A stretch of DNA of 64,000 bases from assembly GCF_001613405.1 (NCBI RefSeq), contig NZ_BDCH01000014.1, forward strand, positions 372,001-436,000, read 5' to 3'. Below, in pieces: positions 19,298 through 27,591 of this stretch. Position 1 is the first letter of the stretch. Every line of letters starts with the position of its first letter. Position numbers and translations under genes: made by a program. This DNA comes from Nocardia crassostreae (lineage in GTDB: Bacteria > Actinomycetota > Actinomycetes > Mycobacteriales > Mycobacteriaceae). Below the pieces are notes generated by a model. That model was not told the DNA's origin. It was given only the letters and a program-made list of their open reading frames with translations, and searched no databases.

Positions 19298-19747
19298 TCA
19301 ACGCGGGTCGCTCGACCGCCACCGGAACCAGACGTTGGTCCCCTCTGGCCGGTAGCGATCACCGTCGTCGATCCGTATCTCGCCCATCAACGTTCGTGTG
19401 TCGCTCGGCGATCGACGGTGCGGCGCGAGTAGGAGGGTGAGTTCGTCGTAGCGGGAGCCGATTCCGCCATGACCCGGATGGCTTTCGGTGCCGATCTCGC
19501 CCGACCGATAGCGTTGATTCCAGCTGACGAAGATCCGCCACTGCTCGAACTCCCACGCCAGGGCTTCGCCGTACGCGGGCCAAACCCGGTATTCGTCAGC
19601 TTCGTCGTAGTCCAGGCATTCGAAATAGTGCGGTCGGCCTCCGATGTCGGCAATGCCCGCTCGAGGTCCGTCGTACCAGTCCAACTCGATGTACACGCGC
19701 TCGAAGCCGTCCTCGATCAACTGCGCTTCAGCCCATGCCCTAGCCAC
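19298..19747 (-). CDS. Conserved-looking hypothetical protein, acidic and aromatic-rich
   Basis: 149 aa with no family I recognise. The sequence is rich in Trp, Tyr and Asp (VYIELDWYDGP, GGRPHYFECLDYDEADEY, WEFEQWRIFVSWNQRY), with no signal peptide or membrane segment. Composition and size resemble small cytoplasmic immunity- or effector-associated proteins common in actinobacterial accessory regions, but this is only an impression. It lies on the minus strand just inside the first 265-bp repeat and in the same direction as the DUF6461-like gene at 19794. Real coding is supported by consistent codon use over the full length. Confidence 0.6.
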   Translation of the reverse strand: MARAWAEAQLIEDGFERVYIELDWYDGPRAGIADIGGRPHYFECLDYDEADEYRVWPAYGEALAWEFEQWRIFVSWNQRYRSGEIGTESHPGHGGIGSRYDELTLLLAPHRRSPSDTRTLMGEIRIDDGDRYRPEGTNVWFRWRSSDPR

Positions 19748-19793
19748 ACCGGCAGACTAGCCCGGGTTCGGGCAGCCCTGCGGTGCGGCGGCA

Positions 19794-20396
19794 CTACCGT
19801 GAGGCTGGGGGCAGGAGCCGGCCGCTGAGGACGGGGCGGTTGGTGAGGTCGTCCTCGCGGATGCCGACGCCGAGGTTCTCCGCGAGCTTGTAGAACACTC
19901 CGCGGGATCCCAAGGCGCCGTACCCGTGTTCGTCGGGTCGGGCGCCGAGGGCCTGCATCTCGGCGTCGAAGCGGTGCGGGTCGCTGCCTGTCCGCGCGAA
20001 AATGTCCGTGCTGTCGAGTCCGGTGACAAGGCGGCCGTCCTCGGCGTACCGGAACACCACTCCTGGTTTCTCGCTGGTGTTCAGCACCAACGCCGCGGTG
20101 CCGATCGAGGCGCGCAGCACCAGTCCTCGGTCTTCGACGCCTTTCCAACTGCCGTGCTCCCACACCCAGGCCCAGCTTCGGTAATGCCCTGCGCTGACCA
20201 CATATCCGTCGGACGCATAGAGAAGGCCGCCCAGCTCGTAGTGGAAGTCATCCGGCCCGCGCACCGCCACCGTGCCGTGGTCAACACCCATCCGCTCCAG
20301 TAGCCCCCGGGCGTTGATCCGACGCGCGAAGGTGAGGCTGAGCAGCGGCAGATCCCTGCCGTACATCCAGCCGAGGCCACCGGTCGTGGTGTTCAT
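19794..20396 (-). CDS. DUF6461-like hypothetical protein
   Basis: 200 aa from ATG 20396. N-terminal LPLLSLTFARRINARGLLERMG, then LLYASDGYVVSAGHYRSWAW, VWEHGSWKG and RYAEDGRLVTGLDS match the general pattern of DUF6461-type actinobacterial proteins (a helix ending in RMG, then a beta-rich part with a W-x-W-E-H/N motif). Biochemical function is unknown. No signal peptide. It is divergent from the MarR regulator at 20535, and the 138-bp gap holds a short palindrome. Family assignment is from memory of the motif pattern, so moderate only. Confidence 0.6.
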   Translation of the reverse strand: MNTTTGGLGWMYGRDLPLLSLTFARRINARGLLERMGVDHGTVAVRGPDDFHYELGGLLYASDGYVVSAGHYRSWAWVWEHGSWKGVEDRGLVLRASIGTAALVLNTSEKPGVVFRYAEDGRLVTGLDSTDIFARTGSDPHRFDAEMQALGARPDEHGYGALGSRGVFYKLAENLGVGIREDDLTNRPVLSGRLLPPASR

Positions 20397-20488
20397 ACCG
20401 TCCCCGTTTCGTTACCAGCCAAAGCAGTCACAGTGGCTGACACTGCCATGCGCCACCGACATCCATGGTCGGGCAATTACATTGCTTG

Positions 20489-20501
20489 CCATGTATCATG
20501 G
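20489..20501. promoter_or_regulatory. Short palindrome upstream of the MarR gene (candidate operator)
   Basis: CCATG-TAT-CATGG, a perfect 5+3+5 palindrome 33 bases before the MarR start at 20535. MarR proteins usually bind palindromes in their own promoters. Position and symmetry are the only evidence. Confidence 0.35.
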
Positions 20502-20534
20502 AGGAGTCTCGGAACAACGCTGGAAGAAGGCGGT

Positions 20535-21005
20535 ATGGAGCCGAACGAGAAGTGGCCGGTCGATCGAGCGACCTCGCTGGGATACGTGGTCAACCATCTC
20601 GCGCGGCTCATGGAACAGGCGCTGCGCGATCGCATCGCCGAATACGGTGTGGTGCCTGGGCAATTCGCGCAACTGCTGGCGTTGTACGAGCAGGAGGGCG
20701 TCACCCAGAACGAACTCTGCGAGAAGGTCCGCATCGACCAGTCGACCATGGCGCACACCCTCAAACGCATGGAACGCGACGGCCTGATCCGGCGCACCGC
20801 CGACCCCGACGATGGGCGGCGCGCGCTCATCTACCTCACCGAGCGCGCCCGAAAACTGCACGCCCCCTTGGCTACTGCCGCCGCCGAAATCAACGGCATC
20901 GCCACCGCCGGGCTCGCACAGAACCAGGGCGAGCAGTTCCTGCGCATGCTCCGGCGGGCGATCGACAACCTCGAAGGCGCTCGCGCCACCCAACCCCTCG
21001 AATAG
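20535..21005 (+). CDS. MarR-family transcriptional regulator
   Basis: 156 aa; ATG 20535 with a GAAGAAGG site. Typical MarR order: N-terminal helix (LGYVVNHLARLMEQALRDRI), GVVPGQFAQLLALYEQEGVT, recognition helix region CEKVRIDQSTMAHTLKRMER, the winged turn DGLIRRTADPDDGRRALIYL, and a C-terminal dimerisation helix. Such proteins repress neighbouring efflux or stress genes and are released by phenolic ligands. The next gene, a four-helix membrane protein, starts 9 bp after its stop, so the two form an operon. The target is probably this operon. Confidence 0.88.
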   Translation: MEPNEKWPVDRATSLGYVVNHLARLMEQALRDRIAEYGVVPGQFAQLLALYEQEGVTQNELCEKVRIDQSTMAHTLKRMERDGLIRRTADPDDGRRALIYLTERARKLHAPLATAAAEINGIATAGLAQNQGEQFLRMLRRAIDNLEGARATQPLE

Positions 21006-21014
21006 AGGTGCGCA

Positions 21015-21512
21015 ATGCTCTCTCGCATCCACCCCGTGGCGGGCATAATCGGTTTGGCCACCATCCTCACCTTCTGGCTCTCGACCGTCGCGACCGAACT
21101 CACCGGATCCGAGCACGCCGTCACCACGGTCAAACAAACCATCCCCTGGGCCCTACCGATTCTGGTGCTCGCACTGGCTGTCACCGGAGCCAGTGGTTTC
21201 CGGCTGGCCGACCATTCTGCCGACCCGGTGATCCTGGCCAAGAAACGCCGGATGCCGATCATCGCAGCCAACGGCCTGCTGATCCTGGTCCCCTGCGCGA
21301 TCACCCTGTCAATCCTCGCCCGACGCGATCAGTTCGGGGCCGTCTTCTACTGCATCCAGGCACTCGAATTGCTTGTCGGTGCAACGAATATCGTGCTGAT
21401 GTCGCTCAATATCCGCGACGGCCTGCAGCTGACCGGCCACCTGTCCCACCGCAACAAGGCTGCCGCTCACCGGCCTGCGTCGATGGCGACAAACCCTCGG
21501 AATGAGCCATAA
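21015..21512 (+). CDS. Small integral membrane protein in the MarR operon
   Basis: 165 aa. Four hydrophobic segments are visible: IHPVAGIIGLATILTFWLST, ALPILVLALAVTGASGF, IIAANGLLILVPCAITLSIL and IQALELLVGATNIVLMSL. The N-terminal pattern SRIHPVAG with a TV-E pair resembles small actinobacterial membrane proteins found next to MarR genes, of unknown role. ATG 21015 lies 9 bp after the MarR stop. Regulation by the adjacent MarR protein is likely. Function not known. Confidence 0.65.
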   Translation: MLSRIHPVAGIIGLATILTFWLSTVATELTGSEHAVTTVKQTIPWALPILVLALAVTGASGFRLADHSADPVILAKKRRMPIIAANGLLILVPCAITLSILARRDQFGAVFYCIQALELLVGATNIVLMSLNIRDGLQLTGHLSHRNKAAAHRPASMATNPRNEP

Positions 21513-21683
21513 CCACAACCGAAGCCGAACCGCGCGCCGATATCGCCGAATCGTGCGCATTCAGAGGACCACACACGCATGCCGGTTCCCGCACTGAGCA
21601 ACCGATCAACACGCGACATCGGAAGACCAACGGATAGAACCGATCCGAGGCCAGCGGGGATGGCTCCCTCCTCCGACCTCGAT

Positions 21684-21701
21684 GTCACCTTCGCAGGTGA
21701 C
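21684..21701. terminator. Hairpin between convergent genes
   Basis: GTCACCT-TCGC-AGGTGAC forms a perfect 7-bp stem with a stable four-base loop between the convergent membrane-protein gene (ending 21512) and the SnoaL-like gene (ending 21765). No T tract follows, as is common in high-GC actinobacteria. The rest of the 252-bp gap holds nothing I can assign. Confidence 0.4.
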
Positions 21702-21764
21702 CGCCGAGTGCTCCGCGATGGTATTTCCGCACCTGGCGCAGCGCGGCGCTCGATTGCGAAATTC

Positions 21765-22208
21765 TCAAGTCCTCGTAGCGAGTCTCATCCTCAAATAGGG
21801 CAGCCAGACCGTCGGACTGATAGCGATCGTCAGTATCAGCGGACTGGGATCAAAGTAGGCGATTCGCTCGACCACCTTCCCAGCGCGCAGGGTGATTCGG
21901 TCCAGCTCGAATCGCTTGCCGACGACGGTTCCGGACAGCGTGTGCTCGATGACGACACCGTCATCCACGACCGCCCACCAGAGCAGGTGACCAGCCAGGT
22001 CAGGACATAACCGAAGGAGCCGGGTGAGCTCGTCGGCATAGGCGGCCGAGCTGTGCATCTCCGGACGGAGCGGTTGCACGAGATGGGCGTCCGGATGGAG
22101 CAGCTCACCGAGCGCGGACGGATCCGGATTCGCCCAGAAGGCCTCGAATCGGCCCACGAACTCGGCAGCAGATTTCGAAGCGTCAGGGATTGCGGGACTC
22201 TCCGTCAT
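21765..22208 (-). CDS. NTF2-like/SnoaL-fold protein
   Basis: 147 aa from ATG 22208. The N-terminus (AAEFVGRFEAFWANPDPSAL) followed by GELLHPDAHLVQPL and later VVDDGVVIEHTLSGTVVGKR, and RITLRAGKVVERIAYFDP is the pattern of NTF2-like proteins of the SnoaL/ketosteroid isomerase kind: a helical entry, a pocket His, and the closing strand with R-x-G-K-I/V-x-x-x-x-Y-F-D. Such proteins may isomerise, cyclise or bind small hydrophobic molecules; many have no known reaction. It stands alone on the minus strand. Role unknown. Confidence 0.75.
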   Translation of the reverse strand: MTESPAIPDASKSAAEFVGRFEAFWANPDPSALGELLHPDAHLVQPLRPEMHSSAAYADELTRLLRLCPDLAGHLLWWAVVDDGVVIEHTLSGTVVGKRFELDRITLRAGKVVERIAYFDPSPLILTIAISPTVWLPYLRMRLATRT

Positions 22209-22500
22209 ATCGACGATCCAAGCGTGGCGTCTTGCCCGATGCTGGCGGATATCGGCCGTCGTCACCGATTGACGACAGCGCCACCCTGGTCCCCGCCAGA
22301 AGCTCGTACCATCCAGCACCCGCCTTTGCCGAGCTCCTACTGGTCGATCGTCGGTGGGAAAACCATGTATCACGGAACGCGGCCACCATACGAATTACCG
22401 TGTCACGCACGGTCGGATGGACACCCGCTCGAGCCATCGGCCCGAGCCACTCGATCGGGCATGGACAGCACCAGAACCTGTCCCAGCCGACTGGTCAACT

Positions 22501-22561
22501 GATCACCGGGAACTGGTGGCGGAGCCTTCTCGGCCGATGCCGCCACCAGTTCCCGGTGATC
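22501..22561. repeat. Perfect 22-bp inverted repeat with 17-base loop
   Basis: The arms 22501-22522 (begins GATCACCGGGAACTGG) and 22540-22561 are exact reverse complements; the loop is 22523-22539. The 480 bases between the SnoaL-like gene and the next coding remnant contain this and nothing else I can assign. It could be a strong terminator for minus-strand transcription, an RNA structural element or a remnant of a small transposable element. A stem of this length with no mismatch is unusual for the window. Confidence 0.85.
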
Positions 22562-22690
22562 GTATGTCCACATGCGGCAGGTTGGTGTCAGATTCTGTGG
22601 TCACAACCAGGCCAGACCCGGCGCGCGAGCGCACGCTCGTGCCGTATACCGTGCGATCCGAAGCGACCATCGCGGACCTGTGTCAGTGCT

Positions 22691-22853
22691 TCATGGCACT
22701 TGCGGCACAATTTGCAGCCCGAGGACGAAGGTATCGAAATCGGGTTGGTACATGTCCCGATCGGCGGCCGGAGTCTGGTCTACCGCCGCTCGTAGCCAAC
22801 CATAACACGCGACTGCGGCTTCCCGGTCGAGTCGTGCCCGAGTCCGCCGATCT
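22691..22853 (-). pseudogene. Possible coding remnant next to repeat copy 2
   Basis: A minus-strand frame outside the repeat reads LDREAAVACYGWLRAAVDQ then DRDMYQPDFDTFVLGLQIV and stops at 22691. The composition looks like genuine protein, but there is no start of its own: in the upstream direction the frame runs into the 265-bp repeat, where a different frame is coding. Probably the tail of a gene cut by the rearrangement that made the repeat. Family not recognised. Confidence 0.3.
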
Positions 22854-23118
22854 CGCTGAGCGAACCGGAGTTCGTTCAAGACCAGGGATTCACTGGTCCG
22901 CCACCGACGCGCCGAATGCAGCCATTGTCGTCCATCCAGCATGAGCGGGTCGCGAGGAAGGTCAGGTCGATTCGGCTCGGATCCGTCGCGGTATGAAGCT
23001 GTGCCCCTTCCTCGCTCGACACCGGGCTGAACCACGACGTCAGATCGCCGTCCCCGGTCGACCAGTTGGTGTACTCATGGAACCGGTAGAACCAGTAGGC
23101 ATGACACGACTGGCACTG
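22854..23118. repeat. 265-bp direct repeat, copy 2
   Basis: Identical to 18984-19248. Here the repeat lies inside an intact gene (22876-23214) with its own start, so this is likely the parental copy. Confidence 0.9.
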
Positions 23119-23214
23119 TTGTAAGGCCTCGACGTCATGCCGCGACTCGTACAAGGTTCGCAATACCTGTAGCTCCGGCATCCGGCAGCAGTCGATGTAC
23201 GGCGGTGTTTTCAC
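22876..23214 (-). CDS. Small hypothetical protein with a CxxC motif
   Basis: 112 aa; GTG 23214 is preceded by AGGGGAG at good spacing. The centre reads CQSCHAYWFYRFHEYTNW, a C-x-x-C-H group that could bind zinc, with further Cys near the N-terminus (IDCCRMPE) and C-terminus (RSCWMDDNGCIRR). No signal peptide or membrane segment. Family not recognised. The last about 80 codons are duplicated exactly at 19006-19248. The quinone oxidoreductase-like gene at 23257 lies just upstream in the same direction (42 bp), but no functional link is evident. Confidence 0.6.
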   Translation of the reverse strand: MKTPPYIDCCRMPELQVLRTLYESRHDVEALQQCQSCHAYWFYRFHEYTNWSTGDGDLTSWFSPVSSEEGAQLHTATDPSRIDLTFLATRSCWMDDNGCIRRVGGGPVNPWS

Positions 23215-23256
23215 AGCTCCCCTTGTCCGCCAATGACGTCGGCGGAACGCTCTCGA

Positions 23257-24210
23257 TCAGCGGATCTCGACCACTACCTTGCCGAGGGCGTGCCCGCCAC
23301 CGACATGGGCCAGCGCGGTCGCGGTCTCGGCAAGGGGGAAGGTGCGGTCGATGTGGATATCGATCCGGTCCGCGACGCACAACTCCGCCAGCGGTGTGAA
23401 GTGGGCGGGGCCCTCTTTCACCGCGAGGACCCCGGGCCCCCGGCCGGTCACCATCCCGGCGACCACGCCGACGGTCGTCATCCGCAGCAACGCGCGTGTG
23501 GTGCCGCCGACGCAGCGATACCGGCCGCCACGTACGACCGACCTGCGATAGGCGAAAACCGATCGGTGGGCGACGAGGTCGAGCACCCGGTCGTACGGCC
23601 CGGTTCGGGTGAAGTCCTCGACGCGATAGTCGATGACCTCGTCGGCGCCGAGCGTGCGCATGAACGCCAGTTTGTCGGCGTTGTCCACCCCGGTCACGTG
23701 CGCTCCTGCGTTCTTGGCCAGTTGGATCGCGAACGCTCCCGATCCCCCGCCCGCACCGTTGATCAACACCGACATACCAGCGGCAATGTCGGCTGTGCCC
23801 TGTAGTGCAATCGCCCCCGACTGCGGCAGCGTCGACGCCTCGGCGAAGCTCAGCGTTGCCGGTTTGCGAGCCAGCGCCGACTCGGGCGCCACGGCATATT
23901 CCGCGAACCCGCCCTTGAGCGCGAGATTGTCGCCGTAGACCTCGTCACCCGGAGCGAACAGTGTGACCTCGGAGCCGACGGCCTCGACCCGTCCGGCGAT
24001 ATCGGATCCCAGAACCGGGCGCATCGGCACCCGCAGCCCGCCGATGCGCGAATACAGCGGCGTCCCCAGCAGGGTCTCCCAATCGGAGAGGTTGATCGAT
24101 GTCGCGTGCACCCGGACGAGCACCTGTTTCGGTCCCGGGAAAGGTTCCGGAACTTCCGCGAGCGAGAGCACCTCGGGACCGCCGTAGCGGTCGTACACCA
24201 TGGCCTTCAT
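23257..24210 (-). CDS. NAD(P)-dependent zinc-less medium-chain dehydrogenase (quinone oxidoreductase type)
   Basis: 317 aa, starting MKAMVYDRYGGPEVLSL. The GroES-like N-terminal half has VLVRVHATSINLSDW and the LGSDIAGRVEAVG loop; the Rossmann half has VLINGAGGGSGAFAIQLAKN followed by VTGVDN, indicating NAD(P)H binding; the C-terminus ends GGHALGKVVVEIR. Structural-zinc cysteines are absent, as expected for quinone oxidoreductase / enoyl-reductase-like members that reduce activated double bonds or quinones in the cytoplasm. Full length and intact. No operon partner other than the short gene downstream. Confidence 0.88.
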   Translation of the reverse strand: MKAMVYDRYGGPEVLSLAEVPEPFPGPKQVLVRVHATSINLSDWETLLGTPLYSRIGGLRVPMRPVLGSDIAGRVEAVGSEVTLFAPGDEVYGDNLALKGGFAEYAVAPESALARKPATLSFAEASTLPQSGAIALQGTADIAAGMSVLINGAGGGSGAFAIQLAKNAGAHVTGVDNADKLAFMRTLGADEVIDYRVEDFTRTGPYDRVLDLVAHRSVFAYRRSVVRGGRYRCVGGTTRALLRMTTVGVVAGMVTGRGPGVLAVKEGPAHFTPLAELCVADRIDIHIDRTFPLAETATALAHVGGGHALGKVVVEIR

Positions 24211-24463
24211 GCGATACCGGCATACAGTAGCCCGCGACAGTGTGGTATCCGGCGAAGTCTAGTCGACAGGCTGTCCCCTGATGCGCGATCCGAGCATCGG
24301 CCTTCGACCAGACACCCCAAACCTGTTCCCGCCCAACAACATCGACGAGAATTCGACCGCCCACCGGCACGTGGCGATGCCGCTGGGCGGGGAGCCCGGG
24401 AAAACGGCCGACCGGCCGAGACCGGCTGCGGCGCGAGACATCCGCCTTTGGGTCCCCTCTATG

Positions 24464-25624
24464 TCAACCCCTCGGGGCGGGGTTGGGGTTAGCCTGGAAT
24501 GAGGGTCCGGGATGTGGCTTGTCCGAAGGATCGGTGTGCGGGTTTGAGCCGGTCGCGCTGGAGGCAGGAGTCGTTCCCGATTGCCCTCCCGGGCCTGCCC
24601 ATTCACGACGTCGTTGGTCGGCGAGCATCCGCATGTAGACCACATTCGAGAGTCGGCGTTTGAGTGCGCGCAGGGCCTCCATGGATGTCTTGCCGCCGCC
24701 TTTGCGCAGGTCGTAGTAGACGCGGCCGGGTGTGGGGTTTCGTAGTTGAACGATGGCCATGATGTGCAGGACGCGGTTGATCTTGCGGTTGCCGGCGCGC
24801 GAAAGTCGGTGGCGCTGTTGTTCGCCGGAGGATACGTCCAGGGGCGCGGTGCCGTTCCAGGAGGCGAACCGGTCCCGGTCGCGGAATCGGTGGATGTCGC
24901 CGGCATCGGCCAAAAGCCTTGCTGCCGAGGACGGTCCGATGCCGTGCAGGTCCATCAGCGTGGAGCCGCGGTCGAGGACCAGCTGCCGCAGTTCCTTGTC
25001 CGCGGCGCGGGTCTTGCGGTCGACGGTCTCCAATTCCTCGATCATTTCCACGACCAGCCGCCGCCTAACCCGCGACGCGGCATCGTGCGGGGTGACCTCG
25101 GCGATCAACGCGCGGGCCTGACGAGCGGTGAGGAATACCTTGGCGCCACCGGGAATCAGCTCGAGCAGCAGCCGGTGAATCCGGCACAGGATTGCGGTGT
25201 GGGCGCGGCCGAGTTCGTCGCGGCGGTCGGCGAGCATGCTCAGGGCCACCAGGTCCGGGTCGGCTTCGACTCACCGCAGCCCCGGCGTGTGCAGGGCAGC
25301 CAGCGCGACCGAGTGCGCATCGACCGGGTCGGTCTTGCGGCCGTTGCCGGTGGCAAACACCCGGACCTGCGCCGAAAGCTTCGTCGGCACATCGATCACC
25401 GTCTCGCCGTCGTGGACCAGCCGGTGCGCCAAGTGGCGCCCGATGCCATTGCATCCCTCGATCGCCCACACACGGTCGTCGAATCATCTTCCAGCGGTGA
25501 ATATTTCCGCGAATCCCGCATTGTCGGTGCTGTATCTGCCGGTGACCAGAACGCGCCCGGTCGGGTCGACGGCTTCGATGGTGGCCGAGCGTTTGTGCGG
25601 ATCCATCCCGATGATGACCCTCAT
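24464..25624 (-). pseudogene. IS110-family transposase with two in-frame TGA codons
   Basis: Start ATG 25624 after GGGAGG; 386 codons, normal for the family. The N-terminal DEDD domain shows IIGMDPHKRSATIEA, VWAIEGCNGIGRHLAHRLV and RKTDPVDAHSVALAAL; the C-terminal Tnp20 domain shows MDLHGIGPSSAARLLAD and SWNGTAPLDVSSGEQQRHR. TGA interrupts the frame at 25486-25484 (codon 47, after AGR) and 25273-25271 (codon 118, after PGLR); reading continues in the same frame both times, so each looks like a single substitution, the first probably from CGA. The element should be immobile unless supplied in trans. The structured sequence upstream (25634-25698) may be its bridge RNA region. Exact ends not determined. 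Confidence 0.85.
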
Positions 25625-25633
25625 CATCCCTCC

Positions 25634-25698
25634 CGTACTAGCTGCTTCGACGGTGTCCGTGCGGGAGGGCACCGCTAGTACGAGCTGGGGCAAACCCC
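25634..25698 (-). ncRNA. Structured non-coding end of the IS110 element (candidate bridge RNA region)
   Basis: Directly upstream of the transposase start lie CGTACTAGC (25634-25642) and its exact complement GCTAGTACG (25674-25682) around a 31-base loop, followed by GGGG-CAAA-CCCC (25687-25698). IS110-group elements are known to encode a guide (bridge) RNA in the non-coding end before the transposase gene. Position and folding fit; the RNA limits and guide loops were not resolved. The flanking stretch to 25916 contains no gene I can support. Confidence 0.4.
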
Positions 25699-25916
25699 TC
25701 TTCAGCCACTCCCTGCACGGTGACCGGTGGGAGGCAAGCCAAAAGAGAGCCACACCAATCCAGACGGTGGGCAGCCGAATAGAGGGAGCTCCCCACCGGG
25801 CACCTGGATCAAATCCTGGCCGGGATCCGATCCTGGCACCAGTCTCTTACTAGCCGATGGCAGCGCACGGGTCGGATTGCTCGATTTCTTGTCGCGATTA
25901 CTGGTCACTCACGTGT

Positions 25917-26324
25917 TCAGCGATCGACTCTGCCGGTGAGGCCGCCGATCCGGGTACTGGCATGATCAGCGGAGATTACCGCGCAACGGATGCGGCCGCT
26001 TGGGATCATCCAGTAGTCCAGATGGCTGTTCCTCGACAGGATTTGGCCCAGCTGCTTTTTGCAGAAGCCCCAGGCGTCGAGGCCCCCGGCCGGATCCCGA
26101 TCGATGGCGGAATCCTCTGCCTCGAGGATCACTTCGCCGTAATGCGGATCGGAACACGGCTTTACGTGTACCGATTCGTCGAATCGGGTGCTGTAGTCCC
26201 AGCAGTCGCCGACCTGGAGGTACGTATGATCCTTGGACCCGCCGTCGTAGTAGTACAGCACTATCGTGCCGACCGCGAGGCCGAGTGCGACACCGAGTGC
26301 GATGACAGCGGTACGAATACGCAT
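25917..26324 (-). CDS. Membrane-anchored or secreted protein with septum-formation-like domain
   Basis: 135 aa from ATG 26324 (GGAG nine bases upstream; the TTG at 26330 is too close to it). One N-terminal hydrophobic segment, TAVIALGVALGLAVGTIVLY, acts as anchor or signal. The outside part has VGDCWDYS, VHVKPCSDPHYGEVILE and a later Cys pair region (WGFCKKQL, RIRCAVI), matching the actinobacterial septum-formation-type domain in which V-G-D-C and V-x-C-x-x-P-H-x-x-E-V recur with conserved disulfides. Function of that domain is not established. Stand-alone gene. Confidence 0.65.
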   Translation of the reverse strand: MRIRTAVIALGVALGLAVGTIVLYYYDGGSKDHTYLQVGDCWDYSTRFDESVHVKPCSDPHYGEVILEAEDSAIDRDPAGGLDAWGFCKKQLGQILSRNSHLDYWMIPSGRIRCAVISADHASTRIGGLTGRVDR

Positions 26325-26613
26325 GGCCAAGAACTCCAGTTATCCTATGCACCAACCGAAATGGTGTGTGTCCCAGTCACGTTACGGATCGACGCAACGG
26401 ATACAGCCTAGCGACGCGCACAGCCGAAATCGGCACCTACGCGAGAGCTCTACAAGGCTGGCCGGGTTCTTGGGCTCGGCCAGGCCAGGTCGGGAACCGT
26501 CCTGCATTGCCCCGACCCGGGCGTTCGGGATCGGCTGTGGGCCCCACACGCAGCTTGACCGGATGGTGAGACGGCCCGCACCCCTGTCGTCTCAATGGAT
26601 GGCGCTCGGCACT

Positions 26614-26907
26614 TCACTGTGTGGGCGGTGTGGACGGGCTTCCCCACCAGTGAATGCCGCGGTCGTCTACATCGAGGTTGTTCGCTGCGGTTCCCAGTGG
26701 TTCGCCGATGTCGAAGTCCGCGACATCGCGGCCGAAACGTTTCGGATCCGGCGGTGTGGTCAACTGCGGGAAATACATGCTCGAGAACGTCCTGGCAAGA
26801 GGGGCGTAGGTCGTGCTCCGTAACCCATACTCGGAGACCGATCGCCGCAGTAGCGACGCACCATCATGCGGAATATATTGCACGGTAGGCGAACTCGTCG
26901 TCTTCAA
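26614..26907 (-). CDS. Hypothetical short protein, weakly supported
   Basis: 97-aa open frame with an ATG at 26907. The middle (LARTFSSMYFPQLTTPPDPK followed by RFGRDVADFDIGEPLG) reads like ordinary protein, but the GC content at third positions is lower than in neighbours and no ribosome site is convincing. No family recognised. It is the only candidate in the 650-base gap from 26325 to 26976, which otherwise shows nothing I can assign. Confidence 0.3.
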   Translation of the reverse strand: MKTTSSPTVQYIPHDGASLLRRSVSEYGLRSTTYAPLARTFSSMYFPQLTTPPDPKRFGRDVADFDIGEPLGTAANNLDVDDRGIHWWGSPSTPPTQ

Positions 26908-26976
26908 CTGGCGATTACACAGCGTTCCAGGCGCTCACGGTGACGATCCAGCCAGTTGGAGAGGGCACCGATTTGC

Positions 26977-27474
26977 TCATGGTGCGTGCGGGTTGGGGTG
27001 TGACCCCAGCACGCTGTGCTGCATCGCCTGCTGACTGAGTTCAGTGGTGCCCGAGCGCGATTCTGCGATGGCGGCGGCAAGTGCGGCGCGCAGCTCCCGG
27101 GCGGGCTCGCCGAGAATGACGTCGGTGATGATCAACTCGATCATCACGCGGTCGTAGTCGTCGCTTATCCGGCGGTGCCGTTGGGGATCCGTCTCCACGA
27201 CCGCGGAGGTGATCTTTCGGCCACCGGCGGCCGACGGAGCGAACGACAGCTCGTACATCCCGTGGCCGGTCCAACTGCGGTGCATGAAGACGATCTCGCC
27301 TTCGGCAAAGATGTTCCACTTCTCGTCCATGCTCCGCGACCGACAGCCCCTCTGGATGCGGTTCCACTCGCTCATGGTCCAGACACGGTCGGGTAGCTGC
27401 GAGAGCGGCTTGGGCGTGACGATCGGATGTAGTTTGCGGAAGGAGCTTCTGGTCTGTGGTGCGTCACGGTCCAT
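26977..27474 (-). CDS. Hypothetical protein with MDEKW...HRSWTG motif
   Basis: 165 aa from the ATG of MDRDAPQTRSSF. A central block MDEKWNIFAEGEIVFMHRSW followed by TGHGMYELSF is characteristic of a small actinobacterial family of unknown function that I know only by pattern; it continues with ITSAVVETD and a long C-terminal helix (ELRAALAAAIAES). Cytoplasmic, no membrane segments. It is transcribed away from the VOC gene at 27592 (117 bp gap). No function can be assigned. Confidence 0.6.
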   Translation of the reverse strand: MDRDAPQTRSSFRKLHPIVTPKPLSQLPDRVWTMSEWNRIQRGCRSRSMDEKWNIFAEGEIVFMHRSWTGHGMYELSFAPSAAGGRKITSAVVETDPQRHRRISDDYDRVMIELIITDVILGEPARELRAALAAAIAESRSGTTELSQQAMQHSVLGSHPNPHAP

Positions 27475-27591
27475 GGCCCGATCGTAAGTCGACGGTCGCG
27501 CCTAGGGGTTGCCCGTGCTTCTGCGGTGTCGGCTCAGTGGTGGGTTCCGTGGTCGGCACGGATGTGGGTGTGGTGGCGCGTGTTTAGCGTT

